Below the pieces are notes generated by a model. That model was given only the letters and a program-made list of their open reading frames with translations. It was not told the origin of the DNA and searched no databases. A stretch of DNA of 32,154 nt from Flavobacteriaceae bacterium UBA4166 (GTDB lineage: Bacteria; Bacteroidota; Bacteroidia; Flavobacteriales; Flavobacteriaceae), in contig DFVG01000024.1 in the NCBI GenBank assembly GCA_002379985.1, forward strand, positions 1 through 32,154. The letters are read 5' to 3'. Positions within the stretch are counted from its first letter, which is position 1; every line of letters starts with the position of its first letter. Both the position numbers and the translations under genes were made by a program. Shown one piece after another: positions 16,157 to 21,354 of this stretch.

Positions 16157-17281
16157 ATGAAAACGAAACTTTTTGTATTTCTTATATGTTTTTTAAGTCT
16201 CGTATCCTTATCTGCTCGAGCAACATCCCTCAATAATGATACCCAAAAACCATTCGTGGTTGTTTTAGATGCCGGTCATGGCGGGCACGACAGTGGGAAT
16301 ACAGGGAATGGTTATAAAGAAAAAGACATTGCATTAAAGATCATTTTAGAAGTAGGTAAAGCACTGGAAAAAGAACCGGGTATTCGAGTCATATATACGC
16401 GTAAGACAGATGTTTTTATAGATCTTTGGGAGCGCGGTGCGATTGCGAACAGAGCGGATGCCGATTTGTTCGTAAGTGTTCATTGCAATGCGCATAATAG
16501 TCAGGCATACGGTACTGAAACCTGGGTGTTGGGGTTGCATGCTAATAAGCGTAATATGGAAGTAGCGAAAAAGGAAAACGAAGTGATCTTTTTGGAAGAT
16601 AATTATGAAGAAAAATACGCCGGCTATGATCCAAACTCTCCCGAATCTTTCATAGGCCTGACACTGATGCAAGAAGAATATTTGGATCAAAGTATCATGT
16701 TAGCAGGCCTTATTCAGAATAACTTCACCAACAATCTTAAACGAAAAGACCGAAGTGTGAAACAAGCGGGCTTTATTGTGCTGCACCAAAGCTATATGCC
16801 AAGCGTACTTGTAGAAACGGGATTCTTAACCAATAACAAAGAGGGAGCCTATCTCAATTCAAAGAAAGGACAGCGCGAAATGGCAGCATCGATTTCTGAT
16901 GCCGTCCTTCGCTACAAAAAGAATATTGACCTCAGTACCAGCAGCGCCAAAAATCCTGTCATTACAGAAGAAGAGATCGAAAAGGCCATTTCAGAAACCG
17001 AAACGAACGAATATGAAGATGTGGTTTTCAAGGTGCAAATTCTGGCAAGCAGTAAGAAGATGGATACGAAACCTTCTAATTTTCAAGGGCTAAAAGATGT
17101 TTCAAGAGATAAAGAAGGCGGACTCTTCAAATACTATTACGGCGATACCTCCGACTATAACAAAATTACCCTCATGAAAACCTTCGCGCAGGAGAAAGGG
17201 TACCCTTCCGCTTATATTGTGGCCTTTAAAAAAGGAGAAAAAGTTAAACTTTCCCAAGTGTTAACATCCAAGGATAAATAG
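16157..17281 (+). CDS. N-acetylmuramoyl-L-alanine amidase (Amidase_3) with C-terminal SPOR-like domain
   Basis: A 374-aa exported zinc amidase. Residues 1-22 are a signal peptide. The catalytic domain spans about 32-265, with zinc ligands visible as H41 (DAGHGGHDSG), E55 (GYKEKD) and H109 (SVHCNAH) and the catalytic glutamate E230 (VLVETGFLTN). About 285-370 is a SPOR-like module (VVFKVQILASSKK...GLFKYYYGDTSDY). Such enzymes cleave the amide bond between MurNAc and the stem peptide in septal peptidoglycan, and the SPOR part recognises denuded glycan. Divergent from lptD; mlaD follows after 55 nt. It resembles AmiA/B/C, but a one-to-one assignment is not possible. Confidence 0.95.
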   Translation: MKTKLFVFLICFLSLVSLSARATSLNNDTQKPFVVVLDAGHGGHDSGNTGNGYKEKDIALKIILEVGKALEKEPGIRVIYTRKTDVFIDLWERGAIANRADADLFVSVHCNAHNSQAYGTETWVLGLHANKRNMEVAKKENEVIFLEDNYEEKYAGYDPNSPESFIGLTLMQEEYLDQSIMLAGLIQNNFTNNLKRKDRSVKQAGFIVLHQSYMPSVLVETGFLTNNKEGAYLNSKKGQREMAASISDAVLRYKKNIDLSTSSAKNPVITEEEIEKAISETETNEYEDVVFKVQILASSKKMDTKPSNFQGLKDVSRDKEGGLFKYYYGDTSDYNKITLMKTFAQEKGYPSAYIVAFKKGEKVKLSQVLTSKDK

Positions 17282-17306
17282 GGTAGCGTATTGATTTTTT
17301 TATTTC

Positions 17307-17314
17307 TAAATTTG
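17307..17314 (+). promoter_or_regulatory. Predicted mlaD -7 promoter box
   Basis: TAAATTTG is an exact TAnnTTTG match located 22 nt before the preferred mlaD TTG start. No TTTG lies at a standard -33 distance (the nearest is TTG at 17291-17293, 13 nt away). If real, mlaD and the Fe-S genes behind it can be transcribed independently of the amidase. Confidence 0.35.
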
Positions 17315-17336
17315 TTAGGTACAAAAACACTTGCTA

Positions 17337-18287
17337 TTGAAACTTTCCAGAGAAGTTAAAACCGGAATACTCGCAGTACTGGCCATCCTGCTGCTCATCT
17401 TTGGCTATAACTATTTAAAGGGATCAAATCTTTTTAATGAGAGTCGGGTGTTCTATGTAAAATATGATAATGTTGAAGGACTTTCCAAAGCGGCACCGGT
17501 TACCATCAATGGGTTTCAGGTAGGAAAAGTTCAAGAAATTGGGTTTGCCGACAAATCCGGTGGCTTGGTGGTTGCCTTCACCGTGGACAAAGAATTTGAA
17601 TTTTCCCGAAACAGCTTGGTGCAGATCTATAGCAGCGGGTTGATTGGTGGAAATAACTTGGCCATCGTTCCGGAATACAATCCAAATAACACGGCTAAAT
17701 CAGGTGACACCTTGAATGGTGAGATTGCGCAAAGTCTTTTGGATGCCGTCACGGGATCCCTCGGGCCACTTGAGCGAAAGGTGAATGGAACCTTAGCGAC
17801 TGTTGACAGTTTATTGATCAACATCAACACCGTACTGGATGATGAAACCAAAGAAAATTTAAAGTCGGCGATCGCAAATCTCAATGTAACCGCTCGTAAT
17901 TTTGGGAGTGCTTCCCGAAAGTTAGACGGACTCCTCGCTAATAATTCAGAAAAACTAGACAACACCTTTACTAATCTTGATATAACCGCGTCAAACTTCG
18001 CCAAACTTTCTGATTCGCTGGCACAAATTGAAACCGGCCAAATGGTTCGAGATCTAGAAGCGGTAACCTCCAAATTGAACTCAATCGTTTCAGACGTTGA
18101 AAACGGAAACGGAAGCATTGGTAAACTATTAAAAGACGAACAGCTTTACGATAATTTGGAAGGAGCCACGCGCCAGATGGAGCAACTCATTCAAGATATC
18201 AAACTAAATCCGAAACGGTACGTTCATTTATCCGTCTTCGGAAGAAAGGCAAAAGAGTACGAACCACCGGCCGATCCAGACCAATAA
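17337..18287 (+). CDS. MlaD family (MCE domain) lipid-transport protein
   Basis: About 316 aa: an N-terminal membrane anchor (TGILAVLAILLLIFGYNYL, about residues 8-26), one MCE domain (about 38-115, with VEGLSKAAPVTINGFQVGKV and SSGLIGGNNLAI), and a long helical C-terminal part. MCE proteins form hexameric periplasmic rings that carry phospholipids between membranes, usually with MlaE/MlaF permease and ATPase. Neither partner is adjacent here, so this copy is an orphan in this window. Two TTG codons could start it (17331 and 17337). I prefer 17337 because the product then begins MKLSREVKTG as in relatives. An exact -7 box lies just upstream. It is followed 9 nt later by the Fe-S membrane protein. 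Confidence 0.9.
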   Translation: MKLSREVKTGILAVLAILLLIFGYNYLKGSNLFNESRVFYVKYDNVEGLSKAAPVTINGFQVGKVQEIGFADKSGGLVVAFTVDKEFEFSRNSLVQIYSSGLIGGNNLAIVPEYNPNNTAKSGDTLNGEIAQSLLDAVTGSLGPLERKVNGTLATVDSLLININTVLDDETKENLKSAIANLNVTARNFGSASRKLDGLLANNSEKLDNTFTNLDITASNFAKLSDSLAQIETGQMVRDLEAVTSKLNSIVSDVENGNGSIGKLLKDEQLYDNLEGATRQMEQLIQDIKLNPKRYVHLSVFGRKAKEYEPPADPDQ

Positions 18288-18296
18288 CCAACTATC

Positions 18297-19619
18297 ATGC
18301 AGTATCTTCCGAACATTTTATTTGTAGTGGCCTTGGTCCTAGGTATTGGATATTTCACCAAAAATATCCGAAAGGTCATCCGTAACATTAAACTCGGTAG
18401 AGCACAAGACCATTCCGATCATACCAAAGAACGTTGGGGTAATGTGGTCCGCATTGCGTTAGGGCAGTCTAAAATGGTGGTACGACCCATTGCGGGCATC
18501 CTTCACATTATCGTGTATGTAGGTTTCATCATTATTAATATCGAAGTATTAGAGATCATTATCGATGGTATTTTCGGAACCCATCGCATCTTTGCCTTTT
18601 TAGGACCGGTATACGACATCTTGATCGCTTCTTTTGAAATTTTAGCTCTCTTGGTTTTGGTAGGCGTTATTTTGTTCTGGACACGTAGGAACATCCAAAA
18701 GATCAGGCGTTTTTGGGCCAATGAAATGAAAGGCTGGCCCAAGAGCGATGCCAATTACATTCTCTATTTTGAAATGGTATTGATGGCATTGTTTCTCACC
18801 ATGAATGCAGCCGACCTTCAATTGCAAAATCTGGGCGCCGATCATTACGTGGAAGCCGGAATGTTTCCGGTAAGTCAATATTTGCTGCCTCTACTAGATG
18901 GTTTCTCTGAAAGCACTCTTATTCTCATAGAGCGCACCGCTTGGTGGTTGCATATTTTAGGAATTCTCGTGTTCTTGAACTACCTCTATTTCAGTAAGCA
19001 TTTACATATTATGTTGGCGTTTCCGAATGTGTACTTCGGAAGAGTACTTCCGAAAGGAAAATTCAATAACCTAGAGTCGGTTACGAAGGAAGTAGCATTG
19101 ATGATGGATCCCAACGCCGATCCCTTTGCAGCTCCCGCAGAAGATGCTGAAGCGCCCGCTAAATTTGGCGCGAGTGACGCGATAGATTTGAGCAGGGTGC
19201 AACTTCTCAACGCCTACACCTGCACCGAATGCGGGCGATGCACCGCTGAATGCCCTGCGAACCAAACCGGAAAAAAATTGTCACCTCGTAAGATCATGAT
19301 GGATACGCGTGATCGGATGGAAGAGATCGGAAAGAACATCGATAAGAATGGAGAATTCCAACCGGATGGAAAGCAATTATTAGACGATTATATTACACGA
19401 GAGGAACTGTGGGCTTGTACAACTTGTAACGCTTGTGTTCAGGCGTGTCCGGTTAGTATCGATCCGCTTTCAATCATCATGGATATGCGCCAATACTTGG
19501 TAATGGAACAATCGGCCGCTCCCAACGAGTTGAATGTGGCCATGACCAATATAGAAAATAACGGCGCTCCTTGGCCGTATAATCAAATGGACCGTTTAAA
19601 CTGGAAAAACGAAGCGTAA
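18297..19619 (+). CDS. Membrane-bound HdrC/NarI-like Fe-S electron-transfer subunit
   Basis: A 440-aa protein. An N-terminal polytopic region (about 1-245, five to six helices) is followed by a cytoplasmic ferredoxin-like region with two CxxCxxCxxxC motifs: C309/C312/C315/C319 and C374/C377/C380/C384. Each should bind a [4Fe-4S] cluster. The membrane part resembles NarI/HdrE-type cytochrome domains. H219 and H237 on the last helix are 18 residues apart, the spacing of the heme-ligating histidines on NarI helix V, and H70 lies on an earlier helix. It may exchange electrons with quinone; that is inferred. It is coupled by a one-base overlap (TAATG) to the HAD-like gene and is followed by its HdrB-like partner. 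Confidence 0.88.
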   Translation: MQYLPNILFVVALVLGIGYFTKNIRKVIRNIKLGRAQDHSDHTKERWGNVVRIALGQSKMVVRPIAGILHIIVYVGFIIINIEVLEIIIDGIFGTHRIFAFLGPVYDILIASFEILALLVLVGVILFWTRRNIQKIRRFWANEMKGWPKSDANYILYFEMVLMALFLTMNAADLQLQNLGADHYVEAGMFPVSQYLLPLLDGFSESTLILIERTAWWLHILGILVFLNYLYFSKHLHIMLAFPNVYFGRVLPKGKFNNLESVTKEVALMMDPNADPFAAPAEDAEAPAKFGASDAIDLSRVQLLNAYTCTECGRCTAECPANQTGKKLSPRKIMMDTRDRMEEIGKNIDKNGEFQPDGKQLLDDYITREELWACTTCNACVQACPVSIDPLSIIMDMRQYLVMEQSAAPNELNVAMTNIENNGAPWPYNQMDRLNWKNEA

Positions 19620-20053
19620 TGAAAAGAGAAGAAGCAGAGAAGTTACTGCATGAAAAAGTAGAGCAAGGTGAACAGGTAAGTCCGGTGCTCCCAAAAGGGG
19701 TTAAAAACTATCTGATCGACATCGATGGAACCATTACCGAAGATGTTCCCAATGAGCAACCCGAGCGTATGGCAACTTGCGAGCCCTTTCCTGATGCACT
19801 TCGTACCTGTAATAAATGGTACGAGCAAGGACATTTAATTTGTTTTTTCACTTCGCGCACCGAAGATCATAGAGCGGTTACGGAAACATGGCTTCAAAAG
19901 CATGGTTTCAAATACCATTCGCTGTTAATGGGAAAACCAAGAGGCGGGAACTATCATTGGATCGATAACCACTTGGTGAAAGCTACGCGTTACAAAGGGA
20001 AATTTACCGACCTTGTTGAAAAAGAACTGACCATTCAAGTATTTAAAGATTAA
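19619..20053 (+). CDS. HAD-like protein (often labelled phosphoheptose isomerase)
   Basis: A 144-aa soluble protein with HAD-superfamily motifs in order: motif I D34-I-D36-G-T, motif II TSR at 78-80, the motif III lysine K106 in MGKPRGG, and motif IV D116 in WIDNH. It is compact, with little room for a cap domain. Relatives in Bacteroidota are commonly named 'phosphoheptose isomerase', but nothing of a SIS isomerase fold is visible, so that label looks wrong. It starts inside the stop of the HdrC-like gene, and the HdrB-like gene begins 3 nt after it, so expression is coupled to both Fe-S subunits. Phosphatase or nucleotidase activity is plausible; the substrate is unknown. Confidence 0.85.
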   Translation: MKREEAEKLLHEKVEQGEQVSPVLPKGVKNYLIDIDGTITEDVPNEQPERMATCEPFPDALRTCNKWYEQGHLICFFTSRTEDHRAVTETWLQKHGFKYHSLLMGKPRGGNYHWIDNHLVKATRYKGKFTDLVEKELTIQVFKD

Positions 20054-20056
20054 GTT

Positions 20057-20848
20057 ATGAGCGAACCCCTTCAAGTACCTACTATGGCAGAATACGCCGC
20101 ACAAGGCAAGCAGCCCGAAGTCTTGTTTTGGGTGGGTTGTGCCGGTAGTTTCGATGATAGAGCGAAAAAAATCACTAAGGCGTTTGTAAAATTGTTACAC
20201 AACGCGGGAGTGGATTTTGCAGTTTTGGGTGCCGAAGAAAGCTGTACGGGAGATCCTGCAAAACGCGCCGGAAACGAATTCCTCTTTCAAATGCAGGCTA
20301 TGATGAATATTCAAGTTCTTAATGGGTATGAAATTAAAAAAGTGGTGACAGCGTGCCCGCATTGTTTCAACACGATGAAAAATGAGTATCCCGGACTGGG
20401 AGGAAGCTATGAGGTCATTCACCACACACAGTTTTTAAAATCATTGTTAAATGAAGGCCGACTCAATGTAGAAGGCGGTAGCTACAAAGGAAAGAAGATC
20501 ACCTTTCACGACCCTTGTTACCTAGGTCGTGCAAATAACGAATACGAAGCTCCAAGAGAACTGCTCCAAAAACTGGAGGTAGAGCTCGTGGAAATGCGAC
20601 GATGTAAGTCACGCGGACTCTGCTGTGGGGCCGGTGGGGCTCAAATGTTCAAGGAACCTGAAAAAGGAGACAAGGATGTCAATATTGAACGTACTGAAGA
20701 AGCCCTTGAAATTCAACCGGAAGTCATCGCAGCGGGTTGCCCATTCTGCAACACCATGCTTACCGATGGCGTAAAGGCCGCAGAGAAAGAAGGAAGCGTG
20801 CAAGTGATGGACGTAGCCGAAATGATCGCAAACGCAAAAGACCTGTAG
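20057..20848 (+). CDS. HdrB-like (Fe-S)-binding protein with cysteine-rich CCG domains
   Basis: A 263-aa soluble protein with two CCG-type cysteine-rich regions (PF02754). The second is complete: C154, C189-C190, C228xxC231. The first is C28, S62-C63, C100xxC103, with one of the paired cysteines replaced by serine, as in many Fe-S oxidoreductases of this type. Complete CCG motifs in HdrB bind non-cubane [4Fe-4S] clusters at the active site. It is the likely soluble catalytic or electron-transfer partner of the HdrC-like membrane subunit two genes upstream. The next gene starts 1 nt after its stop. No flavin domain is present, so the donor must be another protein (an ETF or a dehydrogenase encoded elsewhere is one option). 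Confidence 0.88.
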   Translation: MSEPLQVPTMAEYAAQGKQPEVLFWVGCAGSFDDRAKKITKAFVKLLHNAGVDFAVLGAEESCTGDPAKRAGNEFLFQMQAMMNIQVLNGYEIKKVVTACPHCFNTMKNEYPGLGGSYEVIHHTQFLKSLLNEGRLNVEGGSYKGKKITFHDPCYLGRANNEYEAPRELLQKLEVELVEMRRCKSRGLCCGAGGAQMFKEPEKGDKDVNIERTEEALEIQPEVIAAGCPFCNTMLTDGVKAAEKEGSVQVMDVAEMIANAKDL

Positions 20849-20849
20849 T

Positions 20850-21335
20850 ATGCTCGTGCCCTTTTCAGAATTACCCGACGAATCGCGTATTTGGATCTAT
20901 CAAGCCAATCGTAAACTCTCTGAAGAAGAAATAGGTTATATCAATCAAAAAACGGAAGCGTTTCTCACACAGTGGACCGCACATGGAGCCAATTTAGAGG
21001 CTGGTTTTGAAATAAAACACGATCGCTTTATCGTAATTGGTCTTAATCAAGAAAATGCCTCCGCTTCCGGATGCAGTATTGATGCGTCGGTACATTTCAT
21101 TCAATCGTTAGAGCAGCAATTTGACATCGACTTGTTAGACAAGATGAATGTCACATTTTACACAGGTGAATACATTGCTCATAAATCTTTAGCCGATTTT
21201 AAGAAGATGGCTAAAAACCGCTCTGTTTCAGCTAATACAGTTGTTTTCAATAACTTAGTAACGAACAAACGCGAATATCTAGACCACTGGGAAGTTCCTG
21301 CCAAAGACAGTTGGCACAGTCGATTTTTAGCATAG
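20850..21335 (+). CDS. Conserved Bacteroidota protein, misnamed 'ABC transporter ATPase'
   Basis: A 161-aa soluble protein. Relatives are widely annotated as ABC transporter ATPases, but no Walker A (GxxxxGKS/T), ABC signature (LSGGQ) or Walker B can be found, and the length is too short for an ABC ATPase. Recognisable stretches are MLVPFSELPDESRIWIYQA at the N-terminus, GFEIKHDRFIVIGLNQENASASGCSIDAS in the middle with one cysteine, and DHWEVPAKDSWHSRF at the C-terminus. The function is unknown. It begins one base after the HdrB-like stop, so it belongs to the Fe-S unit. The GH3 fusion starts 19 nt later. Confidence 0.8.
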   Translation: MLVPFSELPDESRIWIYQANRKLSEEEIGYINQKTEAFLTQWTAHGANLEAGFEIKHDRFIVIGLNQENASASGCSIDASVHFIQSLEQQFDIDLLDKMNVTFYTGEYIAHKSLADFKKMAKNRSVSANTVVFNNLVTNKREYLDHWEVPAKDSWHSRFLA

Positions 21336-21354
21336 TTTTTGTATCTTTCAGGGC

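Noticed and set aside
16150..16157. TACCTTTA as a -7 box for the amidase gene
   Set aside because: It overlaps the amidase start codon and has one mismatch.
17627..18118. 163-codon minus-strand frame opposite mlaD
   Set aside because: Low-complexity Ser/Leu-rich shadow of the MCE protein's helical region.
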